A stretch of 64,000 nucleotides of DNA from Orientallactaga sibirica (lineage: Eukaryota > Chordata > Mammalia > Rodentia > Dipodidae), in assembly GCA_036365145.1 (NCBI GenBank), contig JAEOAD010000040.1, positions 16,033,501 through 16,097,500 on the forward strand, written 5' to 3'. Both the position numbers and the translations under genes were made by a program. This document shows, in pieces, positions 20,814 to 31,623 of the stretch (its first letter is position 1; every line of letters starts with the position of its first letter). The notes under the pieces are model-generated. The model ran no database searches. It had not been told where the DNA came from and was given only the letters and a program-made list of their open reading frames with translations.

Positions 20814-21350
20814 GCTGAAATATGACTCAGTCCATGAAGGGTTTGCCATGCAAACATGAAGACGTGAGTTTGATTCCTAGAATCCACATGACAAAACAAA
20901 ACAAACAAACACAAAACAAAAACAGGTATGGAGGCACACACCTGTAATCTCAGAACGGAGGAGGCAGAGAGGTGGATTCATGAACTTACTGGCCAGCTAA
21001 TCTAGTCTACTTGGCAAGTTTCAGGAGAATGAGAGACCCTATTTCACAAGGAAAAAGAGAGATCGAGAGGGGGGGGGGCTAGAGAGATGGCTTAGTGGTT
21101 AAGGCACTTGCCTGCAAAGCCAAAGGATCTCAGTTCCATTCCCCAGGACCCATGTAAGCCAGATGCACAAGGTGTCACCTGCATCTGGAGTTCGTTTGCA
21201 GTGGCTAGAGGCCCTGGCGTGCCCATTCTCTCTCTCTCTCTTCTTTCTTTCTCTCAAATAAACAAAACAATTTCAGAGAGAAAGAGAGAACAGGGCCTAA
21301 GAAATGACACCTAAGGTTGTTCTCTGACCTCTGCACACACATGCACACAC
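20814..21350 (+). mobile_element. B4-like composite, interrupted by Dip-1
   Basis: ID-like head (GGGCTGAAATATGACTCAG), B1-like CACACACCTGTAATCTCAG, then after the SINE GACACCTAAGGTTG and a CACACATGCACACAC end. The same plan as the preceding element. Confidence 0.5.
21078..21272 (+). mobile_element. Dip-1 SINE
   Basis: Inserted in the B4-like element beside a run of ten G. Complete, with an AAATAAACAAAAC tail. Confidence 0.92.
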
Positions 21351-21489
21351 TTGTTAAAAAAAATACATCATTACTTCAGAAGAGAGACATAACTATCTGC
21401 CAGGAGGAGATGGGTCACCTTCACCTCATCTGCCCGGACCCAGAAGTCATCACAGGGGAAGCAGCGACATCAATGCTGCTCTCACGGCT

Positions 21490-21850
21490 AGTCTGGAAAC
21501 CAGTTCCAGGGCAATGGTGACAGACACTGTGGTCACACAAACCTCATCAAAACAGAGAGCCAGAGTCTACAGGGAAAGCAACACTAAATCAGATCTCTAT
21601 CTTGCCCACCAAGGCTCTGGGCGTATCATGGAAGAGGGGGTGGAAAGATTGTAAGAGCCTCAGGGTGGGCAGGAATAGCCTGAGAAATCACATTTCCTCC
21701 ATCTCTGCAGAGACTGACTGAGGCCTCTGGGTCCCCGCAATGAATACCACCTCAGACCCTCAGCAGAATTGGGCCAGGGGAGGGGGGGTCTAAGTATGCA
21801 AACTTTTTATTAAAAACAAACAAACAAACAAACAAACAAACAAACAAACA
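21490..21850 (+). mobile_element. Unnamed interspersed repeat, copy 1
   Basis: Shares long blocks with 29425-29762: GAGTCTACAG, AAGCAACACTAAATCAGA, GAAGAGGGGGTGGAAAGATT, GTAAGAGCCTCAGGGTGGG, ACCCTC(A/G)GCAGAA. Both copies end in A/T-rich tails, here (AAAC)n at 21808-21850, so the family is retroposed in the + sense. I do not recognise coding domains; an L1-related origin is possible. Confidence 0.65.
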
Positions 21851-21851
21851 G

Positions 21852-22006
21852 GCTGGGCATGGTGGCACATGCCTTTAATCCCAGCACTCAGGAGGCAGAG
21901 GTAGGAGGATCACTGTGAGTTCGAGGCCACCTTGAGACTACAGAGTGAATTCCAGGACAGCCTGAGCCAGAGTGAGACCCTACCTCAAAAAATAAACAAA
22001 CAAAAA
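21852..22006 (+). mobile_element. B1 SINE
   Basis: Complete. It follows directly on the (AAAC)n tail of the preceding repeat. Confidence 0.94.
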
Positions 22007-22059
22007 AACTAACAAATTATAAACAGAACAAAAAGTATAGCAGACTAATTAAAAGTGGA

Positions 22060-22215
22060 CAGCCTGGTGTCTCCTTGACTTTAAAGGTAGCTTCTTGTAG
22101 CCTCGGCTTCTCTTCAAAGGCTTGTGAGGATGAAATGAGAGCGAACATGCAAGTGCTTTGAGCAATGGATGCCCAGCACAAAGCAGCCATATTCAATGTT
22201 TTAAGCTGCCACTGT
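22060..22215 (+). mobile_element. MIR fragment
   Basis: GCTTGTGAGGATGAAATGAGA, then AAGTGCTTTGAGCAATG and GCCCAGCACAAAGCAG, follow the MIR order (splitting the long block: TGAGGATGAAATGAG is its core). Ancient mammalian SINE. Confidence 0.6.
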
Positions 22216-22626
22216 TACTCTTTGCAATGAAAAATAGATTGAACATAATCAGCTTACATCTAATGTACACACCTAAGAGTTTCAACTCGCACTTGCTTTG
22301 ATTCCTGGTACATTTCCAGCTCTCGTTCATGTGATGGGGATAAAATTAATTCACCCACAGCTGCTCTTTAATCTCTGACTATTTTCTGACTCCTTGGCAA
22401 ATGAATTATCAATCTTTAGACTAAATAATTAGTCCTCGCTTGAAAGAACGCGTATCCATGCCCTGGGTCATGAGCCACGGTACAAATGCTTTGTTTCCTG
22501 TGTTTATTCATAAATGTCAATGTAACGACTAAAACCTCTCCTCTAGGGCATTCTGGGAAGAAAAAAAAACCATAGCAACTAATATTTGGCAGGAAAAAAA
22601 TGCTGAGGTTTTTGAGACACCTTTAC
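22216..22626. other. Repeat-free island with AT-core motifs
   Basis: About 400 bp with AAATTAATTC, GAATTATCAATC, CTAAATAATTAG (homeodomain-like cores) and a TTCTGGGAA motif near its end. No ORF or splice signal. A candidate conserved element by composition only. Confidence 0.3.
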
Positions 22627-22638
22627 AACTCAGAAGAA

Positions 22639-22801
22639 GGCTGGAGAGATGGCTCAGCGGTTAAGGTGCTTGCACGCAAAGCCTGAGGACCCAGTTCAAT
22701 TCCCCAGTAAAGTCAGATGCAGAAGGTGACGCATATGTCTGGAATTCACTTGCAGTGGCTAGAGGCCCTGGTGTGCCCATTTTCTCTCTCAGTTTGCCTT
22801 T

Positions 22802-22864
<63 letters not shown>

Positions 22865-22868
22865 CATA
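22639..22868 (+). mobile_element. Dip-1 SINE with (CT)n(TA)n tail
   Basis: AACTCAGAAGAA occurs at 22627 and 22869. The CT-rich region runs into about 13 TA units (22834-22860), replacing the AAAT tail. Confidence 0.95.
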
Positions 22869-22937
22869 AACTCAGAAGAAATTCTCCCTCTGCAGTTATA
22901 CTTTCTAATGTATAAGTGGTTGGCTATACACTTATAG

Positions 22938-23372
22938 TTTGAATGGCATCCTCTAAAACACTATGTCAGGTCCTAACCCCTGGTATCTGTGGCTGTGAAT
23001 TTATTTGAAAAAAAAAAAAAAGGGAGGGGGGTCATTTTATGATTTCACATGAGATCATTTTGAGTTTGGTGGTGACCCTAAATCTAAGGACTTGTCTCTT
23101 GGACTGAAAAGGCAGTCAGACATACAGAGGTCATGAGTCTGTACGAACCAAGATCTTGAGACAAGGATGTGGGCAGGAGTTAGAGCCAGGCTCAACACCG
23201 GATCTCCTCTAAGAGCCTCCACAAGGAACCCATCCTGCCAGTGCCTGGGCTCCTGTCTTGATTTCTGTCTTCTGTCTCCCAGAACTGTGAGACGATAAGC
23301 TTCTGTTGTTTTAAGCTGTGAAGTAGGTTTGTGGTCATTTATTATGGCTGCCCTAGCACACTGCTAGAACTC
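22938..23372 (+). mobile_element. MLT1-like LTR (ERVL-MaLR)
   Basis: Phrases in MaLR order: TATAGTTTGAATGGCATCC, AGGTCCTAACCCCTGGTAT, then GAACTGTGAGACGATAAGC, TTCTGTTGTTTTAAGC and TTATGGCTGCCCTAGCACAC. No internal viral sequence; solo LTR. Ancient placental family. Confidence 0.7.
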
Positions 23373-23629
23373 TCAGGGCAATAAAAGACATTGTGAACAT
23401 GTTTTTATCTGAAACTGAACAAATTAGAGGCCGACTTACATACCCTATTTATGTGAATGAAAACAATAGTCCCCTTTTCTCTTACAAACACATCCTTTAT
23501 TTTTCTTAAACAAAACATAGTTGGGAAAGGTCAAGTTCTGGTTAAGCACTGTTAACTCAGAAATGCCACTTTCTCTTTCTACTGGAGTTATACTTTCTAA
23601 TATATTGGTGGTTGTACCTATATAATATA

Positions 23630-23633
<4 letters not shown>

Positions 23634-23678
<45 letters not shown>
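23634..23678. repeat. (TA)n microsatellite
   Basis: About 22 uninterrupted TA units at the tail end of the following reverse B1. Confidence 0.95.
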
Positions 23679-23682
<4 letters not shown>

Positions 23683-23797
23683 TTTTGGAGGTAGCCCAGG
23701 CTGACCTGGAATTCACTCTGTATTGAACTCACGGCGATCCTCCTACTTCTGCCTCCCGAGTGCTGGGATTAAAGGCGTGTGCCACCATGCCCAGTTT
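23679..23797 (-). mobile_element. B1 SINE, internally deleted
   Basis: Lacks the GTAGTCTCAGGGTGGCC block: CACTCTGTA joins TTGAACTCACGG. Its tail is the TA microsatellite. Confidence 0.88.
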
Positions 23798-23888
23798 TAG
23801 TGTGTATATTTTTAAGAATCCAAATATGTAACCTATGTTTCAGGTAAACTCATCATTCTTAGATGACTCAGAGCCCCTTTGTATCTTT

Positions 23889-24187
23889 TTAAAAAATTTT
23901 TTTTAAATTATTTTTTATTTATTTTTGGAGAGAGACACAGAGATAGACAGAGAGAGAGAGAGGGAGAGGAAGACAGATAGAGAATGGGCGCACCAGCAGT
24001 CTCTCAGCTGCTGTGAACGAAATCCAGATGCATGCACCCCCATGTGGGCAAGTGCGGCATTGCGCCCTTGCGTCACTTTGCATCTGGCTAAACGTGGGAC
24101 CTGGAGATTGGAACCAATGGAGATAAGAACCAGCGTTCTTAGGCTTAGCAGGCAGGCGCCTTAACTGCTAAGCCATCTCTCCAGCCT
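23889..24187 (-). mobile_element. Dip-2 SINE
   Basis: CTTTGTATCTTT repeats at 23877 and 24191. The CTCF-like block is altered (GCACCCCCATGTGGGC). Confidence 0.94.
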
Positions 24188-24203
24188 GCCGCTTTGTATC
24201 TTT

Positions 24204-24477
24204 AGAGACCTGACACATACTGCTCTAGTGAAATATCATGGGTGGGGTCATTTACAGAAGGCAGAAGCTGTGGATGCTCGGAGATCTAAGACCCAGGCTC
24301 AGGCAGGCTCAGCTGGCTGGCAGGCGATGCTCTCTGCATCCAAGATGGTACCTGTTGCTTCATTCTCTGAAGAAAAACAGCCCTCGTGTGTTGGAAAGTG
24401 GAAGGCTTTGAGTTGAAAGTTAAGTGAAGCCCCTCCCATAGACACCCTAATCCCAGTCACTACGAAAGATGTCATGT
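24204..24477. other. Non-repeat stretch, no gene seen
   Basis: About 270 bp between a SINE and an LTR-like copy. Nothing recognisable. Confidence 0.35.
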
Positions 24478-24768
24478 GTTGCAGACAGCTTCGCATTCCT
24501 GGGAGGAAGGGATTTTTTGAAGCTTAGGATCCATTGCTGGCAGAAGAAGCTGGCCCCCTTTCACAGATCCGAGCAGACAGACACAACCACCAGCTGGCAC
24601 CACAGCAAGCACAAAACCAACCAACCTGCAGTGGCAGGACCCCAGAGCTCACTCTGAATACCCTAAGTTGGAATTGAGATCCCCACCCAGCAACACCTTT
24701 GGGCTGGTCCCCAGGATCCGCCCACAGTGACACCTCTTCCAGCCAAGCTGGAAAGCCAAGTTACATGC
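24478..24768 (-). mobile_element. MaLR-like LTR, diverged
   Basis: Same family as 9094 and 48806 by the order of TTGCAGACAGCTTC, GGAGGAAGGG, CAGCAAGCACAAA and CAGTGACACCTCTTCCAGC. The outer end is lost. Confidence 0.55.
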
Positions 24769-24775
24769 TTTTCTT

Positions 24776-24868
24776 TGTATTTTTTGGGCGTAGTCTCAGG
24801 GGGCCTTGAATTCATGGCGATCCTCCCACCTCTGCCTCCGTTGTGCTGGGATTAAAGATGTGTGCCTC
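24776..24868 (-). mobile_element. B1 SINE, truncated
   Basis: Head-proximal half only (TAGTCTCAGGGGGCC to AAAGATGTGTGCC), followed at once by a pyrimidine tract. Confidence 0.8.
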
Positions 24869-25024
24869 ACTCCTTCCCTTCCCTTCTTTCTTCATTTCTT
24901 TGTTCCTTTGTTCTTTCCTTCCTTTCCTCCTTCCTTCCCCTCTCCCCTTTCCTTCTTTCTTCTCTTCCTTCCCTCCCTTCCTCCTTTTCTTCTTCCTCCT
25001 TTCCTCTTTCCTTCACTTTCTTTT

Positions 25025-25067
<43 letters not shown>

Positions 25068-25125
25068 CTCTTTCTCTCTCTCTCTCTTTCTTTCTTTCTT
25101 TTTTTCTTTCTTTCCTTATTTCTCC
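24869..25125. repeat. Pyrimidine tract (TTCC)n/(TTTC)n
   Basis: About 255 bp of C/T, grading from TTCC/TCCC into pure TTTC and then CTCT. It explains the Phe/Leu/Ser ORFs in all three frames. Confidence 0.95.
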
Positions 25126-25799
25126 AACTGACCAACAATAGAATTCTTGCTCCTTGTTTTAATTAACAGACCTAGGTACCAGGAACAATTTGATATCCTT
25201 CTAATTTCATTTTCTAATCAAGTGAAAGCCAGGATTTAGCAGAGCTGACCCTTGGGGACGTTGAGGGTACATACTCTGGCATTCATCCTATCCCCAAATC
25301 TCATTATCCCATGGAGAATCACAGATAAAATTTTCAGGGGCCTGGGCTCTATTGGAAAAACAAAACGTGCAGTCATCTATCTAGGAAGGAGGTTTTCCTG
25401 GGGGTCTGTGGTCTGTGGAATGTGGTTCAAGGTAAAGCTTTTACAGCAGGGGTCTTTCATGTGAGTGGGGATTATTTTGTGCGCTAAGCCCTTTAGAAGG
25501 TCAGTATGATCAGCTGCAAGGGGCGGCACATCCATTCCAGAAAGCACGCTCCCGATTCAGAATGTCAGAAAAACACCAAGTGAACTCCATGTACCCCAGG
25601 GGAGCAGGCACTTTGGTTTTGGAAGTAGGCCAGTACTCGGGGTCAAGACTCTCAGTTCTCAAGACTGCCAGAGCAGGCACCGAAAAATCAGAAGGCCATC
25701 TTAAATGGCAGAAAAACGTAAATAGCTTCACTATGTCAGGACTCCTCTGGGTCTGCACACTATTACGTGTCTTACTTTATACTTCTGCTTCAGAAGGCA
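25126..25799. other. Non-repeat stretch, no gene seen
   Basis: About 670 bp. A 141-codon reading frame starting at 25562 runs into the SINE and CT repeat and has no domain. Confidence 0.4.
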
Positions 25800-25881
25800 T
25801 CCTGGGGTTTAGAAGCATTCCATCTCCCTACTTCAGTCTCCAGAGTGCTGGGACTAAAGGTGTGTGCCACCATGCCCTGCT
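25800..25881 (-). mobile_element. Old B1 fragment
   Basis: ACTTCAGTCTCCAGAGTGCT, GGGACTAAAGGTGTGTGCC, ATGCCCTGC: the end of a diverged reverse B1. Confidence 0.6.
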
Positions 25882-25892
25882 TAGAACAGAGG

Positions 25893-25918
25893 CTCTTTCC
25901 CTCTTTCTCTCTCTCTCT

Positions 25919-25978
<60 letters not shown>

Positions 25979-26253
25979 TTGAGGTAGGGTCTTGCTCTAG
26001 CCCAGGCTTATCTGGAATTCACTATGTAGAGATCCTCCTACCTTGGCCTTCTAAGTGCTGGGATTAAAGGTGTGGCCGAGAAAGACAGAGAGAGAGGGAA
26101 AGAGAAATGGTGGGGAGGGGAAAAAGAATGCACTGGGGCCTGTAGCCACTGCAAATGAATTCCAGACACAGTCACCTCTTTGTTAATCTGGCTTTACATG
26201 GATACTCAGGAATCAAACTCCAATGCCTTAACCACTGAACCACCTCTCCAGAG
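25893..26253 (-). mobile_element. Dip-1/B1 chimeric SINE
   Basis: On the minus strand: Dip-1 without its AAAT tail (26077-26253), joined directly to a 5'-truncated B1 (25971-26076), then A-run and (GA)n (25893-25970). AGAACAGAG lies before (25882) and after (26255) the whole. No duplication separates the two parts. Confidence 0.65.
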
Positions 26254-26799
26254 CAGAACAGAGACGTTTAGTGGAAGGAGGACAAGTGAACACTGGATGA
26301 CCATAGATGAACAAGTGACCCGTGACCAGTCCTGCTTAGATCTGTGCCCTTCATTAAGGTGACAAAAGAAGACTCAACTCCCCTAAATCGTAAAAAGGAG
26401 GCCTCAACGAAAGTAATTCTAATTCCGGGGAATTTTTCTTTAGAGTATAAATGCAAAATATCTCGGGGGAACAAAATTTCAGATAAAAGGAATGTTTTTG
26501 GACAAGCATGGATACACTCCTGGCCTTGAGAAGAAGGGTGGGCTGCGGATTCCAGTAGCTGAGTATCCGCGTTTAATTGAGCACCCCACAGAGAGCGTAC
26601 AGATGCTGAACACTGGCATGTAGCAGCAGAGTGGCATCAAGCAGTCCACACTTCACTGGGCTCGGTGGTCCTTTCCCACTCACCATCCTGCCGTTCTCTT
26701 CCCATGTGCCAGTGTAGAGACCTTGTGTTTGTTGTGTTTGCTGCATTCCCGGCTCTTTCCTTCCTGAGTTGGGAACTTGTACTGCCATTATTCTTAAGC
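26254..26799. other. Non-repeat stretch, no gene seen
   Basis: About 550 bp with short domain-free ORFs on both strands. Confidence 0.4.
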
Positions 26800-26905
26800 T
26801 CCATTTCATTCCACTAGAATGTCAACTCCAAGGAAACAAAGGTTTCCTCCCTTTTCCTCCCTGTCGCACTCTTGGTGTGTAAAACACAGGGCCTAGCACA
26901 ACATG
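26800..26905 (-). mobile_element. L2-like fragment
   Basis: CCACTAGAATGTCAACTCC and GGGCCTAGCACAACATGG recall an L2 3'-end phrase pair. Ancient; orientation uncertain. Confidence 0.45.
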
Positions 26906-27101
26906 GACAGTGTTCCCTAATCTGCCACCTTCTCTTCTTCCTGGATTTAAATGAGGTAGGAGTCACGTAGGGGACTGCCCCTCCCTGAGGGCACTGGACA
27001 GACTAACGATAGGTTGGGGGTGGGGGTGGGGGGATGAGGCCTTTCTGGCAGGAGCCTAATATCCAAATGCATCTGGAACAGCTCATTGGAAGCCCAGTAC
27101 T

Positions 27102-27315
27102 TTTAATTTTTATTTATTTATTTGCAAGCAGAGAGAGAGATAGAAGAGAGGCAGACAGAGAGAGAATGGGCACGCCAGGGCCTCCAGCCACTGCAAACGA
27201 ACTCCAGATGCATGTGCCCCTTGTGAATCTGGCTTATGTGGGTCCTGGAGAATCAAACCCAGATCCTTTGGCTTTGCAGGCAGATGCCTTAACCACTAAG
27301 CCATTTCTCCAGCCC
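27102..27315 (-). mobile_element. Dip-1 SINE
   Basis: Perfect 14-bp duplication GGAAGCCCAGTACT at 27088 and 27317. Confidence 0.96.
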
Positions 27316-27771
27316 TGGAAGCCCAGTACTGACTGGGTTGCAAATGCTGTGGTGTGTCCCTACTGTATCTCATCTTTACTACATAGATGGCATTCTTGTT
27401 AGGGGAACCTACGTAGCGGCCACAGACTATGTTTTTTTCTGGAACCTTCGGTAATGAATCCTATAAGATTCTAACGTCCAAAGCAACTGCGTGGAAGCTG
27501 AAGAACAGTTTGTTGCCAGTGGGAAAAGTTTGGTGGAAGGTTCTTTGTGTCATATTGGCCCCTTGGCATTGCTGCCCATGCAATCACTTACCAGGACTCT
27601 CTCTTCTCTGTTCATTCCTGGAAGGATCTGTTGTTAACGTGGCCGGTAGAAAGCTTGCCTGTCCTTCCTTGCCTGTCCACCACCAGGAAGTCGTAAAGGG
27701 ACATTGCAAGCTTTCTCCCACTAAGTTCTGAAAACATAAGAAGATGGGCAAAGAGGCTGTATAGACCTTTC

Positions 27772-27994
27772 TTTCTTTTTAAAAATATTTTATTTATTTA
27801 TTGTTTATTTGAGAGAGAAAGAGGCAGGTAGAGAGACAGAGCATGGGTATGCCAGGGTCTCCAGCCACTGCAAAGAAACTCCAGACACATGATCCATCTT
27901 GTGCATCTGGCTTATGTGGGTGCTGGGGAAATTGAACCTGGGTCCTTAGACTTTACAGGCAAGCACCTTAACAGCTAAGCCATCTCTCCAGCCC
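27772..27994 (-). mobile_element. Dip-1 SINE
   Basis: CTGTATAGACCTTTC / CTGTATAGCCCTTTC flank it. Complete. Confidence 0.95.
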
Positions 27995-27995
27995 T

Positions 27996-29100
27996 GTATA
28001 GCCCTTTCCATCCTGGCAGGAAAATTGGAGGATTTCTCTTTGCAGACTATCGGTCCAGGAGAAAATCATTGAGTGTTTCTAGCCCCATCATACACAAAAT
28101 TCGTGCTAGATACCAACTGAGAAGCCTTCTAGTGCGTAATGCCTGTGTGCACGATGTGTCTGTCAGTCCTTACTTTGTCCCCAAGCTAATTCATGAGGTC
28201 TATAACGATCAGGTAGAGAGATAAAGTGGCACTGGCAAGGAGACGGGACACAATTTATAAACTCACACTTGGTAAGCTGGGCTACTAATTTGGTTAACTC
28301 AACAGACAACCCCCACAGGGAAACAGGGGGCAGTGAGACAATTTGTAATATCTGCAAGATAAAACTTCCCAGCTCTCTTCTCTTACTACACCCACATGCC
28401 TGGTGATGGTTGCCATGGAATCTCCACTTCTGTAGAGTCAGTGTCTCCCCTTGGGGGCATCTCAACCACATTCCAGGAAGTGTTTTTTTTTTTTTTTTTT
28501 TCTTTTCTTTTTCTTTCTCCTCTGAAGTTGCCTTGGTGTGTCTGGGACTACTGGCATATATATTTTTGTTCTCATAGCAGCTGATGAAGATACCTCTTGG
28601 GTAAATTCTGTCATGGCTTTTGACTTCTAAGACACTAATCTATTAGATCCCCAAGGAAGATTAAAGAGATGATGTAGATTAATTTGAAAAAGAAAGAGAG
28701 AGGAATTTCTTTGCAAAGGTAGACTTGTAAACGTGTTTACACCCCAGGGGGGTACTGGCTTAGATGTCTGCTCTGCCTAGGCGGCTGTGGAGAGGGAGCA
28801 GGGAGTTATTCACATTCTGCAAGGCATTGTGCTTTGGAACTTCGGAGTCCCCTCAAGGAAGCAGGCACGTGGGCAAACAATTCAAGGTTTACTGTGTACT
28901 CTGCGAATCCACTGTGTGGAAGGCATGTGTGTTTTCTTCTGCAATCCCGAGAAAACTCGTTTTTGATGTCCTCCAGATATACCAGCCATACAATATGGGG
29001 AAATTCATCTTTTCTTGTCCCCCAACATGGTGCAACAAAGCAGAATTTTACCCCTTTATTGCAAATGGGTAGGGTGAGAAATCCTGAACGGATGGAGTAC
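27996..29100. other. SINE-free stretch, no gene seen
   Basis: About 1.1 kb with a T19 run at 28484. ORFs up to 102 codons (28163-29106) on both strands show no domain, no acceptor/donor pair, and overlap one another. Confidence 0.4.
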
Positions 29101-29104
29101 TTTT

Positions 29105-29235
29105 AATTTAGATATTCATTCTATTGCACGCACCTGTTATATGCAAGACACTGTGCTTGGTACTGGTGACACAACAACAAATGGCACGCTGTTCTTCTCT
29201 TTCTACAGGTGCATGGGCTAGTAGGGAAATAGACA
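29105..29235 (+). mobile_element. L2-like fragment
   Basis: CACCTGTTATATGCAAGACA, CTGTGCTTGGTACTGGTGAC and ACACAACAACAAATGG follow the order of an L2 3' region. Confidence 0.55.
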
Positions 29236-29424
29236 TGAACAGAAAAACCTCACTATGGGTCCTGTTGGTTAACACTTTTAAATAGGTCATACATGCTGCT
29301 CAAGACTCAATAACTGGGAAGTATGAAATTTGAAATGCTTCAACAGCTGAAACTTTTGGAATACCCACAGGACAACACATGTGGAAAATTCTACATTTGA
29401 CCTCAGGTGATGGGCCACAGTCAA

Positions 29425-29757
29425 GACTCAAGTTCCAGGGAAATGGCAACAGACACGTGGTCACTCAAGCCTCATCAAAACAGAGATACAGAGTCTACAG
29501 AGAAAGCAACACTAAATCAGAGCTCTATCCTGCCCACCAAGGCTCCGGGAGCATGGGGGAAGAGGGGGTGGAAAGATTGTAAGAGCCTCAGGGTGGGTGA
29601 GAATAGCCCAAGATACTGTGTTTCCCCCATCCGTGCACAGAGACTGAGGCCTCTTGGTCCCCACAATGAATAATAACAACTCCACCAAAGACCCTCGGCA
29701 GAAATGGAGTGGGGGAGAAGAGGGTCTATGTGGGCAAGCTTTTTATAAAAAAAATTC

Positions 29758-29762
<5 letters not shown>
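29425..29762 (+). mobile_element. Unnamed interspersed repeat, copy 2
   Basis: Partner of 21490-21850 with clear block-by-block similarity. Its 3' end passes into A-rich DNA and a TA microsatellite, in place of the (AAAC)n of copy 1. Confidence 0.65.

Positions 29763-29763
<1 letters not shown>

Positions 29764-29844
<81 letters not shown>
29764..29844. repeat. (TA)26(GA)14 compound microsatellite
   Basis: About 52 bases of pure TA, then GGAGAGA... for about 29 bases. Likely highly variable and prone to cruciform or slippage. Confidence 0.96.
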
Positions 29845-29847
<3 letters not shown>

Positions 29848-29861
29848 AAAAAATATAAAAG

Positions 29862-29932
29862 ATGATGTGGGTATAGTGGTAGACATGTAAATCTTGAAAT
29901 TTAGGAGGCTGAGGCAGGAGAATTGTGTTGTT
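29862..29932 (+). mobile_element. Old 7SL-derived fragment
   Basis: GGTATAGTGGTAGACATGTA and TTTAGGAGGCTGAGGCAGGA resemble an ancestral B1/Alu-like body. Confidence 0.45.
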
Positions 29933-30279
29933 TTGTATCTAGAAGCTTCATCTACATGCAAGAAGAGGTAGCTAGCTGCTCGAAGACAGGAGGATGAGGC
30001 TCAGAACACCCCAAGGGATAGGGATTGGCTGTTTTGAGCAACTCACCAAAGCAGAGCTGAAGCCAAAAGATGGAAACTACCAGAAGGCAGATATGGACCT
30101 ATTTTAAAGATAACTTTTTTTTTTTTTGGTATGTAGAATTCTCTAAAACTGGAACAAACTGTCTTGTGGGATGGCAAGTGCTTTGTTTTCACCAAGTAAA
30201 GATGCTAGAAAGACACACATTAAATAGGCTTAAAGCAGATTCTTTCAGCCTCTTTCTACCATAGGCTCAGTATTCTGCT

Positions 30280-30545
30280 GGCTTCTAAACATTTAATCAT
30301 GAGTAAGTTACAGACCCTGCCCTCAAGGGAATGGGCAGATACAAAGCCAAGTCCACAGAATACGGCATGTGGCAGTGGTGTTGCTTTCCTGGGAAGGGTG
30401 TGGAGATCTTAAAGGAAGGTACTTCTAAGCTGAGACCCCAAAGACAAGAACCTGGCCTGCCCAAGGTAGTGAGGAGGGAAAAGGGAAGCTGCTCAAATAT
30501 CCCTTTAAAGGCTGACAGCCTGCAAATTGATTGACTAATGTACGT
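30280..30545 (+). mobile_element. L2-like fragment
   Basis: CAGACCCTGCCCTCAAGGGA, then CTGAGACCCCAAAGACAAGA: two phrases in L2 order. Diverged. Confidence 0.45.
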
Positions 30546-30654
30546 TTGAAAATTTCTACCTCTTACTCTGAACAGAGACAATTCAAGTATCTTATTAGTA
30601 TCCTTTATAGAGTGTGGCTTAGTGACTAGAATCCAAATGCAAACTAGAATTTTT

Positions 30655-30871
30655 AAAAATATACTTAAAAAATATTTATTTATTTAAGAGAGAGAGAGAG
30701 AGAGAAAGAGAGGGAGAAAATGGGCATATCAGGGCTTCCAGCTGCTACAGATGAAACCCAGATGCATGTGCCACCCTGTGCATCTGGCTTACGTGGGTCC
30801 TGGGGAAATCAAACCTGGGTCCTTTGGTTTTGCAAGCAAGTGCCTCAGCTGCTAACCCATCTCTCTAGCCC
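30655..30871 (-). mobile_element. Dip-1 SINE
   Basis: CAAACTAGAATTTTT at 30640 and again at 30873. Complete. Confidence 0.96.
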
Positions 30872-31110
30872 CCAAACTAGAATTTTTGAAGAGGGCAGGA
30901 ATGTTGCTCAGATAGGTTTTCCTGTTTTCCCTGCAACCCACTTACCTATGCTGCTATTTACCAGTCAGCACCCCTACCCGTATATCTTACCATCCTCTTC
31001 TTAAGCCATGGGGCTCGGATCACAGGCTGGAGGCATGAATAATTTTAACAGGAGCCTTGCATCTTCTCGGCAGCCTCTAGGGATATCAAATAAAAGGGTT
31101 GGTAGGTTAG

Positions 31111-31499
31111 TGTGGTAGTTTGAATGGATGTCCCCCCAATAGATTCAGGAGTTTATTAAAGCTTGTAACTTAGATCTCCAGCTGCCTGGCTGGCGGAGGT
31201 GTCGCTGTGGGCGTATCCTAAGGTCCAGCCCTAAGGTCCAGCCCTAAGGTGTGATTGGGGAATTCCAGTCTAAAGATAAAGCAATGTGCTTGAGTTCTGC
31301 CATTCTGGGTTCCTGGAGTGTGCTTGCTTGTGCTGGTGGGTTTTTTCTCTCTGCGTGGACTTGTGAAGTTGGGGGGCGGTCAGCTTCTTCCACCATTACG
31401 GAACTTCCCCTCTATCTTTAAGCTTCAGTAAATCCCTTCCTCCCGTAAACTGTGTCTGGTCTGGAGGGTCATCCCAGTGACCTGAGCCTGACTGCTACT
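31111..31499 (+). mobile_element. MaLR-like LTR
   Basis: Opens TGTGGTAGTTTGAATGGATG and has a poly(A)-signal region TTCAGTAAATCCCTTCC. Contains a tandem TAAGGTCCAGCCC duplication near 31220. Target duplication not clear. Confidence 0.65.
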
Positions 31500-31623
31500 G
31501 GTAGTGACCTATGTGTTCTCCTCTAAAGGGTTGACGGCTATTGCTTGGATTTCAAGCTACTTTGCTGAAGAAGCTAGCTATTCTCGAAAGATCAAGCCAT
31601 CAAGAAGATCAAAGTTCGCCATA

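Noticed and set aside
24806..25166. Three overlapping frames of 89-111 codons
   Set aside because: All are readings of the TTCC/TTTC tract in different frames; composition only.
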